From: Candidatus Poribacteria bacterium
GTDB lineage: Bacteria; Poribacteria; WGA-4E; WGA-3G
Assembly (NCBI GenBank): GCA_028820845.1
Contig: JAPPII010000116.1
Location: 1 to 52,659, forward strand
Direction of reading: 5' to 3'
DNA length: 52,659 bases
Numbering within the stretch: the first letter of the stretch is position 1; every line of letters begins with the position of its first letter. The position numbers and the translations under genes are program-made. The notes under the pieces were generated by a model that did no database searches, was not told the DNA's origin, and worked only from the letters and a program-made list of their open reading frames with translations. Shown piece by piece: positions 43,181 through 52,617 of the stretch.

Positions 43181-46100
43181 CTAATATCGCGTAATCGTCT
43201 CGTGCAAGTTTAATATCACCCGCGCCACAGAAGTCCACGCCGCCAATTCATCAGATGCAACGCCTTCTGTTATCGGAGCGTCCCCCATCGCAATTAATGC
43301 ATCAGCATCCTCGAGATCAGCGGTATACTCGGCTTGATGCTTTTCATAGAGATTTGTGATAATCTCCAATTCCTTTGGCTCCGGCAGACGAGATAGCGTC
43401 CATTGATATGCCCAATTGATGCGATCAGTGACCGATTCACCGCCCTCTTGGATAATCCGCGCCGCAAAGACACGCGCCGCTTCAACGTAACTTGGGTCGT
43501 TGAGGAGTGTTAACGCTTGCATCGGTGTGTTAGAGGTGGCGCGTTCAGCAGTACACTCTTGACGACTTGGCGCATCAAACGCCATCATGCTTGGATGCAG
43601 GAACGTGCGCTGCCAATGCGTATAGAGTCCGCGGCGATATTGGTCTTCTCCTGTATCGTGGACGTAGACCCGCTTAGGGAAATTGAGATTTGAATAATAA
43701 CCCACCGGTTGGTAAGGTCGGACACTCGGTCCACCGATTTTGGGAACAAGGAGCCCACTCAAGAGCAGGGCGTTATCGCGGACTGTCTCCGCATCAAGCC
43801 GCCAATTTGATTGGCGTGCAAGTAGACGGTTGTAAGGATCCCTTTCGTCCAATACCTCGTTCGATTTCGAGGATTGGCGATACGTACTTGAGGTGACAAT
43901 GAGCTTCACAATATGTTTGACGTTCCACCCACTCTCCATAAACTCTACAGCGAGCCAATCAAGGAGTTCAGGATGGATCGGCGGTTCACCTTGGGCCCCG
44001 AGGTCGTCCAAGACGCGAGACAATCCTGTTCCAAAATAGAGTGCCCAAAGACGGTTTACAAAGGCACGAGCAGTCAACGGGTTTTCTGCCGACACTATCC
44101 ACCGCGCGAGCTCCAAGCGGTTTGGACGGCGGTTTTTGATATTCAAGTCCCCAAGGAAAGCCGGTATCATTGGTTCTACAATCTCACCCGAATCGTCCAT
44201 CCAATTGCCTCGTGGTAACACACGGGTCGTCCGTGGGAGCGTAGATACCGTTGTGAGCGAGAAGGGTATCTCTGCTTCGAGGTCAGTTTTCTGTTTCTGT
44301 AAATTCGCAATCTGGTTCCGAATGCCGTCAAGCGCAGGTGTGATACGGCGATACTCCGCCGCAATCTGTTCGCGCTGACTCGTCGTCCTAACAGACGGAT
44401 TCACCTGAATAGCAGCAATAACCTGCTCCGTATGCGTATGTTTTACCGCCGAGCCGCGAGTCGTCGCAATGCCAGCGAGGTCCCAATAAGTCGTCCCCCC
44501 AAATTGCGCAAATGCCATTCCGTTCAGAACGCTTCCAGGTTCCAGTCCAACAACTGCGGGATCTACCTCAAGACGCACCCATTCCGCTGTTCCGGGTAGC
44601 GGTCCCATAGATTTATGTGCAGGCGTGTCACTCCCAATCTCACCGAAGTTAATTTTGTCTTCACCCCAAAATGCACGGTGCTCCCAAGTGCCGTCGTTCC
44701 ACTGGAGCATTACCGTTTCTGGCGGTGATTCGGGGTCAAGCCAGACATAAGCGAATAACCGATCGCCCTCTGCTAAGGTAAATGTCCGATTTGCACTGCG
44801 GAAACTGTGCTGGACGATCTGTTCAGGTGTCGCTGTTTGCCGACGCGATAAGCGTTTACTGAAAACAGGTGCCTCATTTTTACCGACAAATTCCCATGTG
44901 CCTTCAGTTCTACCCCCGTTTGCTTGGGCATCGTCTATCCACGCGAAATCGGTCGTTTCTGTTGCATCGAGCAGCGAAAGCACCTCGTTCTCCCATTCTC
45001 TCTGTTCCGCTTCCAACCCTGGAGATGATGCCTTGAAGACCTGTTGCAATTTCGCCAATTCGTCGTCAATATCTTGGAGCACCGATTTCTGCGCGGGTGT
45101 CGGTAGCATCACGGTCGGTTCCCACTTACTTCTACCGGGATATACTCCTGGTCCCTCAACATCAGCAAAAAACGCCGCGAAACTGTAAAAATCTTCCGCG
45201 GTATAAGGATCGAACTTATGGTCGTGGCACTGTGCACAACCGAGCGTCGCCCCTAACCAGACAGACGCAGTTGTCCGGACTCTGTCTGCAGCATAGATGG
45301 CAAGATATTCTTTCGCCTGTGCTCCACCCTCCGAGGTCGTCTGATTCAGACGGTTATAACCAGAAGCTATCTTCTGTGTAGCCGTGGTATTCGGTAAGAG
45401 ATCGCCTGCAAGATTTTCCACTGTGAATTGATCAAAAGGCATATTATCATTAAACGCTTGGATTACATAGTCTCTATAGGGCCAGATACTCACATTTTCG
45501 TCAGCATGGTAACCACTCGTATCCGCATAGCGCACCAAATCCAGCCAGTACATTGCCATCCGCTCGCCGTATTGCGGTTCAGACAGAAGCCTGTTGACAA
45601 GGGATTGATATGCATCCGGGGTTTCATCCCTCACGAAGTGCTCCACCTCAGCAGGCGTAGGCAGTAGCCCAGTCAGATCAAAATGTAAGCGGCGGATAAG
45701 CGTCCGTTTGTCTGCTTCTGGTGATGGCGTGAGATCTTCTGTTTCCAATCTTCCAAGTATAAACGCATCAATCGGGTTCCGAACCCATGTCGTGTCTTTA
45801 ACGGGAGGCGGATCAACGCGTTTAGGAAGATTGTAGACCCAATGCTCTTCCCATTCCGCACCTTCAGCAATCCACTGGATGAGCGTGTCGATCTGCTCCT
45901 GTGTCGGCTGACGATTGGAGATCTGCGGTGGCATCCGCTGGTCAATATTTTCGTGTGTTATGCGTAGAACTAATTCACTGTTTTCCGGTTCACCCGGCAC
46001 GATAATTGGATAACCACTCGGTGTGGAGAAGGCACCCTGTTTTGTGTCAAGTCGCAGATTCGCTTGACGAACCGCCGGATCGGGACCGTGGCACGCGAAA

Positions 46101-46264
46101 CATTTATCCGACAATATCGGTCGAATATCACGGTCAAACCGAAGTTTTTCAGCGTCGGCGGGTTGCAGTGCGACAGTGAGTCCCAGCAGAAATATGATAA
46201 GGCTCATAAAACCTTTGCGAACGTACATTGAACCGTCTAAATGTGATAACAGTGTCTGTGACAT
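43181..46264 (-). CDS. DUF1549/DUF1553 (PSD1-type) protein with cytochrome c domain
   Basis: A 1,027-residue exported protein. After an N-terminal signal region come the PSCyt1-type heme motif CFACH near residue 52, with FDRDIRPILSDK before it, then DUF1549 (WVRNPIDAFILGRLE onward), a middle insert with LamG-like beta structure, and DUF1553 at the C-terminus (LTARAFVNRLWALYFGTGL onward). These proteins occur with a DUF1501 partner in planctomycetes and relatives; the reaction is not known, though oxidation or dehydrogenation of substrates is suspected. The ATG at 46264 has AAGG with seven bases' spacing; a start at 46228 also fits. Confidence 0.92.
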   Translation of the reverse strand: MSQTLLSHLDGSMYVRKGFMSLIIFLLGLTVALQPADAEKLRFDRDIRPILSDKCFACHGPDPAVRQANLRLDTKQGAFSTPSGYPIIVPGEPENSELVLRITHENIDQRMPPQISNRQPTQEQIDTLIQWIAEGAEWEEHWVYNLPKRVDPPPVKDTTWVRNPIDAFILGRLETEDLTPSPEADKRTLIRRLHFDLTGLLPTPAEVEHFVRDETPDAYQSLVNRLLSEPQYGERMAMYWLDLVRYADTSGYHADENVSIWPYRDYVIQAFNDNMPFDQFTVENLAGDLLPNTTATQKIASGYNRLNQTTSEGGAQAKEYLAIYAADRVRTTASVWLGATLGCAQCHDHKFDPYTAEDFYSFAAFFADVEGPGVYPGRSKWEPTVMLPTPAQKSVLQDIDDELAKLQQVFKASSPGLEAEQREWENEVLSLLDATETTDFAWIDDAQANGGRTEGTWEFVGKNEAPVFSKRLSRRQTATPEQIVQHSFRSANRTFTLAEGDRLFAYVWLDPESPPETVMLQWNDGTWEHRAFWGEDKINFGEIGSDTPAHKSMGPLPGTAEWVRLEVDPAVVGLEPGSVLNGMAFAQFGGTTYWDLAGIATTRGSAVKHTHTEQVIAAIQVNPSVRTTSQREQIAAEYRRITPALDGIRNQIANLQKQKTDLEAEIPFSLTTVSTLPRTTRVLPRGNWMDDSGEIVEPMIPAFLGDLNIKNRRPNRLELARWIVSAENPLTARAFVNRLWALYFGTGLSRVLDDLGAQGEPPIHPELLDWLAVEFMESGWNVKHIVKLIVTSSTYRQSSKSNEVLDERDPYNRLLARQSNWRLDAETVRDNALLLSGLLVPKIGGPSVRPYQPVGYYSNLNFPKRVYVHDTGEDQYRRGLYTHWQRTFLHPSMMAFDAPSRQECTAERATSNTPMQALTLLNDPSYVEAARVFAARIIQEGGESVTDRINWAYQWTLSRLPEPKELEIITNLYEKHQAEYTADLEDADALIAMGDAPITEGVASDELAAWTSVARVILNLHETITRY

Positions 46265-46391
46265 TACAGAACCTTTCCTCCATTTTGCTGTCTGGACAAT
46301 GCCAGACTGGCCGTCCATTCTCAACTCGCTATGTTGATGTAAGCCCGACCCCTCTCACAACTACAGACTTTGACCAGCACATGAATGAATG

Positions 46392-47120
46392 CTACAATCG
46401 CTGCTTGATTCTTCCCCAAGTAGTTGTGAGTTTGTCTGAAGCGGAAACCGCTTGAGGTTTGCCAGCCGTTTCGCCCTCACCGTCTCCCATTTCAATGTCA
46501 TCAATATAAGCGGTCAGAGCAGTAGGGTGGTCCCAACCGAAGAAGATCCAACTGAGACTCGGATTCACGCCCCCTTTGCCCCCTTCGCCTCTAAAACCGA
46601 AATCATCAACAACCTGTTCATCATCGACGTAAAAGTCATAAGTTTTATCCTTAAAGTCAAGCACGATGCGGAAATGATGCCATTCTCCCAGTTTTCCCTG
46701 TGTCACCTTTTGTCCTGTGTTGCCATCGAGCGCATTGATAGCACCATCCGGCGAAATATTAAATACGGCAGCACCACCCCATTTGATGGCATCTCCACCG
46801 ATATAGAACAGCATTGTGCCTGCGCCCTTTTCCCGCTGCGTGAATAATGAAGCGTACTGAATTCCATCATGGGTACCTTCAAAACTTCTGACCACCATTG
46901 TGTTTTCTGTGACCAGAATACTTTTGCCTGTATCCCCGCGCTTCACCTCGCTTCCAATTTGGCAAGTTTTTTGATTCATTACTGTTTTCCAGTCATCTTG
47001 CCCAGCGATGTCCCCATCTTTGAAGTTGTCAAAATTTTCACTGTACCACACGTTACAAAACGCATTGACCCCAAAAAACAGGAGTCCGAAACTGAATGCC
47101 AAACTTCGCTTTAACATCAT
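46392..47120 (-). CDS. Secreted LamG/ConA-like protein
   Basis: A 242-residue secreted protein with a signal segment (MMLKRSLAFSFGLLFFGVNAF). The mature part has WYSENFDNFKDGDIAGQDDW and later WHHFRIVLDFKDKTYDFYVD, which is the concanavalin-A/LamG-like jelly-roll pattern seen in carbohydrate-binding or DUF1080-like proteins. No catalytic residues can be named. The first of two adjacent ATGs (47120) has GGAGG six bases upstream. It follows the PSD1 gene upstream in the same direction, with a gap of 127 bases. Confidence 0.7.
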   Translation of the reverse strand: MMLKRSLAFSFGLLFFGVNAFCNVWYSENFDNFKDGDIAGQDDWKTVMNQKTCQIGSEVKRGDTGKSILVTENTMVVRSFEGTHDGIQYASLFTQREKGAGTMLFYIGGDAIKWGGAAVFNISPDGAINALDGNTGQKVTQGKLGEWHHFRIVLDFKDKTYDFYVDDEQVVDDFGFRGEGGKGGVNPSLSWIFFGWDHPTALTAYIDDIEMGDGEGETAGKPQAVSASDKLTTTWGRIKQRL

Positions 47121-47222
47121 AATAAGCCTCCTGAAAGTTTTGTTTTTATACGGCACCATACCACCGACATTATACCGAAATTGCTGACCAAAGTCAACAT
47201 TTTTTCTAAAATTGGATTTTAA

Positions 47223-47269
47223 TTATACTTTAGAGTATAATACTTTAGCGTATAATACTTCAAAATACA
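47223..47269 (+). promoter_or_regulatory. Tandem palindromic operator/promoter of the DUF234-type ATPase gene
   Basis: Three adjacent 15-base units lie 15-60 bases before the ATG: ATACTTTAGAGTATA, ATACTTTAGCGTATA and ATACTTCAAAATACA (47225-47269). The first is the core of a perfect palindrome, TTATACT-TTAG-AGTATAA (47223-47240). Two TATAAT boxes (47236 and 47251) sit inside, so a bound repressor would block transcription directly. Probable autoregulation site (inference). Confidence 0.6.
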
Positions 47270-47283
47270 TTTGAGAGGAACCT

Positions 47284-48699
47284 ATGTTCATCAATCGACA
47301 CCAAGAACTCGCAGCTTTAGATCGAATGTTTCAGTCAGAAACAGCAGAACTTTTCGTGTTATATGGCAGAAGACGGGTCGGAAAGACTGAGCTCTTATTA
47401 CAGTTCTGCAAAGACAAAAGAAGTATCTATTTCCTCGCCAGTCAGTTAAAAGAGCGAGATCACCTCCGTCAACTCACTGAAACCGCAAGGCATGTTATCA
47501 ATGACCCACTGCTCCAAAGCATCATCTTTGATGACTGGGAATCCGCACTCATCTATTTTGCACAACAAGCGGAAGAAGAGCGGCTGGTTTTGGTCCTTGA
47601 TGAGTTTCAATATCTCTGTGAGGATAATGCAGCACTCCCTTCACTGATCCAACGTTTCTGGGATCTACACGGGAAAAATAGTAAACTCTTCTTGATTCTC
47701 TGTGGCTCACAGATAAGTTTCATGGAGCGAGAGGTATTGGCGGAGCGATCACCCTTATACGGACGACGCACCGGTCAGCTTCAGTTAATGCCGTTGTCCT
47801 ATCGCGATAGCGGAGATTTTTTCTCAGCGTATTCTGCCAAAGAAAAACTCACTGCTTACGGCATCCTTGATGGTGTTCCAGCGTATCTTAACCGATTCGC
47901 GTTACATCCGTTGAACAGCTCACAGGATATTCCGCAAGAGGTATTTGAACAACACATCAAAAACGAATTGCTTACGCCGCAAGGCTACCTGTTTGATGAG
48001 GTCAATTTTCTTTTACGCATGGAACTCAGAGAACCGAAAACGTACGCAAGCGTGTTACACGCAATTGCTGGTGGTGCTACGCGATTAAACGAAATTGCGC
48101 AACAAGTTAAACTGAGTTCGACAGATACAAATAAATATCTTAGTGTGCTTCAGGAATTGGCATTAGTCAAACGTGAAACGCCTGTCACTGAACGGGCACC
48201 TCAAAAAAGCAGGAAAGGACTTTACAAAATCTCCGATAATTACGTCAAATTCTGGTTCCGGTTCGTGCTACCCAATCGAAGTCTCATCGAATTTGGGAAT
48301 GCAGATTTGGTATATCAACAGATCATTGCGCCGAACCTTTCACACTATATGGGAGCAATTTTTGAAGATATTTGTCGTCAATATATCAGTCTTTATTGGG
48401 GAGAGACATTGAAAGTCGCTCCCAGACGGGTCGGTGCACACTGGGGATCAAATCTCGAAATTGATGTCCTGACAGAAAATGTTGATGGAAGCCACTGGTT
48501 TGGCGAGTGCAAGTGGTGGGAGGCACCGGTCGGAGAAAATGTCCTGAACTCTCTCATCGAAAATGCCGCAAAAGTCCCTGAGCAGTGGAAGCGTAACCCG
48601 CGATACATCCTATTTTCCGTTAACGGTTTTACGAATGCACTCAGACAGCGAGCGGAGAAAGCAGGTGTATTTCTCATTGAAGCAAACGACCTGTTTTAA
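47284..48699 (+). CDS. AAA ATPase with C-terminal DUF234-type nuclease-like domain
   Basis: A 471-residue protein of the archaeal-type ATPase family. The N-terminus reads FINRHQELAALDRMF, then Walker A YGRRRVGKTELL at about residues 27-38 and Walker B LVLVLDEFQYLCE. A winged-helix-like region near 260-300 follows. The C-terminus (after about residue 360) has EIDVL and then FGECKWW, a PD-(D/E)xK-type layout as in DUF234. Such genes are widespread as lone units in archaea and many bacteria without a settled function. The ATG follows GAGG, and a tandem palindrome lies directly upstream. Confidence 0.85.
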   Translation: MFINRHQELAALDRMFQSETAELFVLYGRRRVGKTELLLQFCKDKRSIYFLASQLKERDHLRQLTETARHVINDPLLQSIIFDDWESALIYFAQQAEEERLVLVLDEFQYLCEDNAALPSLIQRFWDLHGKNSKLFLILCGSQISFMEREVLAERSPLYGRRTGQLQLMPLSYRDSGDFFSAYSAKEKLTAYGILDGVPAYLNRFALHPLNSSQDIPQEVFEQHIKNELLTPQGYLFDEVNFLLRMELREPKTYASVLHAIAGGATRLNEIAQQVKLSSTDTNKYLSVLQELALVKRETPVTERAPQKSRKGLYKISDNYVKFWFRFVLPNRSLIEFGNADLVYQQIIAPNLSHYMGAIFEDICRQYISLYWGETLKVAPRRVGAHWGSNLEIDVLTENVDGSHWFGECKWWEAPVGENVLNSLIENAAKVPEQWKRNPRYILFSVNGFTNALRQRAEKAGVFLIEANDLF

Positions 48700-48749
48700 C
48701 CTGCCTATTACACAAACACATATTTTTTAACAACAAATGGAGAAACGGA

Positions 48750-49217
48750 ATGGCTCAAATTATTACAGGACATCGGATTGGAGAAAACGGCACACTTCGC
48801 GTCGGATGTTCGGCTGTTATTTTTGACGAGCATCGCGAAAAAATTCTGCTAACAAGACGCGAGGATAACAACCAGTGGTGTCTACCGGGTGGGGGGATGG
48901 ATCCGGATGAAAGTGCAAGTGAGGCATGTGTTCGAGAGGTCGAAGAAGAGACGGGTTTGCAGGTCGTCGTAAAACATTTAATTGGCGTTTACACAACCCC
49001 ACACGAATTGATTGTATACCGAGACGGAAATAAAATCCAATTGGTGGCACTATGCTTTGAAGCGGAAATTGTGGGTGGTGAACTCCGGCTGAGTTGCGAA
49101 ACAACCGAATACGGATATTTCTCCTATCAAGAGATACAGGAATCAGATCTGCTTTTGAACCACGTACAACGGATCAAAGATGCCTATAGTGAGAAAATGA
49201 CGACTTTCGTCAGGTGA
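48750..49217 (+). CDS. Nudix hydrolase
   Basis: A 155-residue Nudix enzyme with the complete box G(x5)E...REVEEETGL (PGGGMDPDESASEACV, then REVEEETGLQV). Substrate unknown; proteins of this size often act on nucleotide sugars or modified nucleotides. GGAG precedes the ATG at 48750. It lies 50 bases after the ATPase gene on the same strand, so they may be cotranscribed. Confidence 0.9.
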   Translation: MAQIITGHRIGENGTLRVGCSAVIFDEHREKILLTRREDNNQWCLPGGGMDPDESASEACVREVEEETGLQVVVKHLIGVYTTPHELIVYRDGNKIQLVALCFEAEIVGGELRLSCETTEYGYFSYQEIQESDLLLNHVQRIKDAYSEKMTTFVR

Positions 49218-49520
49218 AGGATCTCTTGCTTGAACGAAATCACCCAAATTTTAGACATTCGTGTAAATACATATAGCGAAATCCAACGATCCAAACGTTG
49301 TGGACGTAAGAAAGTGTTGAGTTCACTTATACGCTTTCAGCCAGCAAATCTTGATTCTGACAATTTAGTACCGCATGCTATTCAAATTAAATAGGACTTA
49401 CGCAATTCCTTTGTGGATGCAGTTTGAAACCACCTCCCACTGCAGGAGAATACGCGGAATTCTGTGGTTTTGCATAAGCCCTGTTAAATTATTAACTTCC
49501 ATCAGTCAAGGTAGTTGACT
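49218..49520. other. Intergenic region with a MITE-like element
   Basis: About 300 bases between the Nudix gene and the end of the convergent secreted-protein gene. Apart from the 90-bp element at 49393-49482 I see no open frame, RNA gene or clear terminator. Confidence 0.6.
49393..49482. mobile_element. MITE-like 90-bp element
   Basis: Ends AGGACTTACGCAA (49393-49405) and TTGCATAAGCCCT (49470-49482) are imperfect terminal inverted repeats (11 of 13 match as complements). Inside is TGCAGT...ACTGCA (49418-49444). There is no coding capacity, as expected for a non-autonomous element. Similar GGACTTACGCA ends are known to me from small elements in other bacteria; the family is not identified here. 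Confidence 0.5.
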
Positions 49521-52493
49521 CTACTTCAAAATGAGCATTCGCCGCGTTGCTGTGAAGTTTCCAGCGGTGAGAGTGTAAAAGTAAAGCCCGCTAGCGACCT
49601 GTTCACCGAACTCATTTTTTCCATCCCAATAGGCGGCGCGGCTGCGACTCTGATACATACCTGCAGGCTGATGTCCCAAGCTTAAGGTCCGAACCACTCG
49701 TCCGTTTGCAGCATAAATGTGCAGTGTGATATCCGCAGGTTTGGACAATTGGTACGGTATCCACGTCTCTGGATTGAACGGATTCGGGTAATTTGCTAAC
49801 AGTGCTGTCTCCTTCGGAGTTAACACTACTAGGAGTTGTTCTAAAAAGAGGGTACCTCTTTGAGACGTTGTATCTATCAAATCTACTTGCTGTACTTGAG
49901 ATAGCCACAGTTTGACATCTGCAGCGGTGAGGGTTGATAGAGATTGAGAAAACAGGGACGGAGCGGCGGCACTTGTGCCTAATACACCAGCGACGAGGAC
50001 AAGGTCCTGAATATTTACAATGCCATCGCTGTTTACATCTGTTTTGTTTTCCCCCGTTTGCCCGAGACTAGATGCGGTCAACACTAAATCTTGGATGTTT
50101 ACAATACCATCACTATTTACATCCTCCTTGAGTCCGGTTGGTTCAGTAATCTGAGCATTTTCAACCTGTGGAACAAAACTGTCTCCTGCCTTGTTGGAGA
50201 GAAGTACGTCAGATAACGTCAAAGTGGATGCCTTCACAGCGATAACCTCAAAGGTAAGTGTGGCGAGTGTACCATCTCCATTGCTTTCTCCAGCGAGAGA
50301 TGCAGCGTTCAGCTTTACAAGATTTCCCTCCACCTTTGGTTGCACAAAGAACCCACCCGCAGGTAGAAATTCACCATTTACCCCTGAGACGAAGCGAAGG
50401 GCAGTTGTATCGAACCGCACAGATGCTTGATAACCTGCGACTGATTCGCCGCCTTCAATGTTCAGATTAAGTGCTAACTGTTCTCCGATGCCAGGAGATA
50501 CAACTGAGGCGGGTAAGATGCTTAGCGTGCTACCGATGGGTGATGTTTCTGGCGTGGTTGAAGGGGGCAAATCCACATTCGTTCCAGTTTTTGGGATCGC
50601 CGTGGTGAAATCCGCAGCAAGTCCGACCCGCATATCCCAATATTCACCATGCTGTCGGACCTTAACCAAAAGGAGATTATTGCCGGGTTTAAGAGTCACG
50701 GAGAAGGAACTCGTTTTGGATTCTTGAACCGCGGGATCTGATCTACATACCTCTGGATCGCAAGCTAGAATAACATTGACCTTCCGGCAACCGAGACTCG
50801 CTGCCGCTTCTCTATGAACCACGTTTCCATTGAGCCAAATTTTGATAGCATCCCCACTCTTCGCCCTCAAAATGACATCTCTTTGTTCACTCGGCGAGAT
50901 GAGGTTAATCAAGGCATACGCTGTCCGCGCACCTGAGTCGAGCCCCATATCCATTCCAAGGGTACTAACGACATTACTGATGTTATTTGCCCAACAGACG
51001 GTCGGGTCAATACACTCGTCCTGTAATAATCCTATGGTTAGGATTTGTAGTAGAGGATTTGGTGTACGCTTCACATTGTATTTATTGCATTGATGTCCTG
51101 GCCAATGAATCTCACTGTTTGTCCATCGCAACTGCCCGACGGAATCCCCTTCGCTTACACCATTTTGGGCAACATGTGCCTCTGTAACTGCCCCACCGCT
51201 TGCATCAGCAAGGGAATCGATCTCTGTGGATATACCCTGTCCAATTTCCGGGCGAGTAGGAACAACCATCCATAGCCAAGGACCTCGGATATAGTCCTGT
51301 TCAGAATCTTCTTCTGGTGTTTCAGGTTGTTTAGATGCTGTGGGTTGTTGGGTGCCACCTGGGTCTCTGCTGGGTTGTTTGGGTGTTTCTGTGCCGGCAG
51401 AAACGGAGATCTGCGCCGTCAGTGCGGGGCCGTCATAGTTAGCAATAGCATCTGCGCTAACAATGAAGGTGAGTGAACTATCGGTGTTGATGTTTCCATC
51501 AAATTCAAGTTCAATTGTAATTTCGGTGTCGCTTTTCCGCTTAGGTTGATGCCAAGGCATCGTCACGCCATTAATGCCGGATACTGTAACGGCATCTCTG
51601 ATGTCAAAGATAGAACTTGCGTAAGTCCGCCCACTGAGTGTCAGTGTGACGACGCTTCCATCTAAGGTGGCTTCTGTTAACGGAACGGGGGTTGCGGTTG
51701 TTACCTCAAGTGTTTCTGTGCCGGCAGAAACGGAGATCTGCGCCGTCAGTGCGGGGCCGTCATAGTTAGCAATAGCATCTGCGCTAACAATGAAGGTGAG
51801 TGAACTATCGGTGTTGATGTTTCCATCAAATTCAAGTTCAATTGTAATTTCGGTGTCGCTTTTCCGCTTAGGTTGATGCCAAGGCATCGTCACGCCATTA
51901 ATGCCGGATACTGTAACGGCATCTCTGATGTCAAAGATAGAACTTGCGTAAGTCCGCCCACTGAGTGTCAGTGTGACGACGCTTCCATCTAAGGTGGCTT
52001 CTGTTAACGGAACAGGGGTTGCGGTTGTTACCTCAATTGGCTCATTCTTAGCGTTTTTGTCTTCGTCTATTTCGTTGTTTTCCTGGCCGAGGTCATTTTG
52101 AGCGTCAGGTGGATCGGGTTGTTCTCCACCTTCGCCGCTAACTGCTTCTATTTCCCAGTTCCCATCAACGCGTTTACTGGCAGCAAAGTTATAAGCCTTA
52201 CCATTGATGTCTGCTTCAAAATTGACTGAATCATTCAGTTTTGCTCCAAACAGCCATTCGAGAAACCAGGGCAATCCTTGGGGCGGATTGCTCATTTGCG
52301 CGGCTCCGTCGTTGTTAACTGAAAATTTAACATCTGTATCAGGGTAGGTGCAACTCTGACCTGGGGACAGCACATCTCCAACTTCACAGACCCCGTTGGG
52401 GGCACCGTAACTCATACCCTGCATCCCAAAACTCATTAAAATACCTATAAACATTAACACAAGACATTTTGACATCAAAATTTGTGTTTCCAT
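49521..52493 (-). CDS. Large secreted multidomain protein (duplicated beta-domain, cohesin-like, dockerin, FlgD-like C-terminus)
   Basis: A 990-residue secreted protein. After a signal peptide and an N-terminal part comes an acidic linker and then two nearly identical 109-residue beta-sandwich domains (about 152-260 and 261-369, DNA period 327 bases). A proline/glutamine-rich linker and a domain with GDAIKIWLNGNVVHREAA (PA14/carbohydrate-module-like) follow, then a cohesin-like domain near 650-790. Two dockerin-like calcium repeats (DVNSDGIVNIQDLV, twice) come next. The last 95 residues (NYPNPFNPETWIPYQL onward, ending in MLILK) are the FlgD/T9SS-type C-terminal sorting domain typical of this lineage. 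GGGAG lies nine bases before the ATG. Probably exported and surface-attached; ligand unknown. Confidence 0.88.
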   Translation of the reverse strand: METQILMSKCLVLMFIGILMSFGMQGMSYGAPNGVCEVGDVLSPGQSCTYPDTDVKFSVNNDGAAQMSNPPQGLPWFLEWLFGAKLNDSVNFEADINGKAYNFAASKRVDGNWEIEAVSGEGGEQPDPPDAQNDLGQENNEIDEDKNAKNEPIEVTTATPVPLTEATLDGSVVTLTLSGRTYASSIFDIRDAVTVSGINGVTMPWHQPKRKSDTEITIELEFDGNINTDSSLTFIVSADAIANYDGPALTAQISVSAGTETLEVTTATPVPLTEATLDGSVVTLTLSGRTYASSIFDIRDAVTVSGINGVTMPWHQPKRKSDTEITIELEFDGNINTDSSLTFIVSADAIANYDGPALTAQISVSAGTETPKQPSRDPGGTQQPTASKQPETPEEDSEQDYIRGPWLWMVVPTRPEIGQGISTEIDSLADASGGAVTEAHVAQNGVSEGDSVGQLRWTNSEIHWPGHQCNKYNVKRTPNPLLQILTIGLLQDECIDPTVCWANNISNVVSTLGMDMGLDSGARTAYALINLISPSEQRDVILRAKSGDAIKIWLNGNVVHREAAASLGCRKVNVILACDPEVCRSDPAVQESKTSSFSVTLKPGNNLLLVKVRQHGEYWDMRVGLAADFTTAIPKTGTNVDLPPSTTPETSPIGSTLSILPASVVSPGIGEQLALNLNIEGGESVAGYQASVRFDTTALRFVSGVNGEFLPAGGFFVQPKVEGNLVKLNAASLAGESNGDGTLATLTFEVIAVKASTLTLSDVLLSNKAGDSFVPQVENAQITEPTGLKEDVNSDGIVNIQDLVLTASSLGQTGENKTDVNSDGIVNIQDLVLVAGVLGTSAAAPSLFSQSLSTLTAADVKLWLSQVQQVDLIDTTSQRGTLFLEQLLVVLTPKETALLANYPNPFNPETWIPYQLSKPADITLHIYAANGRVVRTLSLGHQPAGMYQSRSRAAYWDGKNEFGEQVASGLYFYTLTAGNFTATRRMLILK
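51383..52036. repeat. 327-bp tandem duplication inside the secreted-protein gene
   Basis: Unit 1 is 51383-51709 and unit 2 is 51710-52036. The units appear identical except for one base (AACGGGG against AACAGGG near their ends). The period is 109 codons, so the frame is kept. Confidence 0.92.
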
Positions 52494-52553
52494 CAGAAAT
52501 TTCTCCCTTAAAGAATTTCATAAATTTTTGGAGGATTTTGTCTGAAATAATGA

Positions 52554-52583
52554 TGTAGAGGGGTCCCCTCCAAAAGGTCTACA
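52554..52583. repeat. Hairpin between the secreted-protein gene and tnpB
   Basis: TGTAGA (52554-52559) and TCTACA (52578-52583) flank an inner GAGGGG-T-CCCCTC palindrome that overlaps the outer arm. It may be another dispersed hairpin-family member. Confidence 0.4.
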
Positions 52584-52617
52584 CTACAATTGTTTGTTCA
52601 CTTAGTGATAGCACCCA

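Noticed and set aside
51383-52036. Regular repeats in the right part of the window as a CRISPR-like array
   Set aside because: The unit is 327 bases, in frame within a protein gene and without spacers, so it is a domain duplication.
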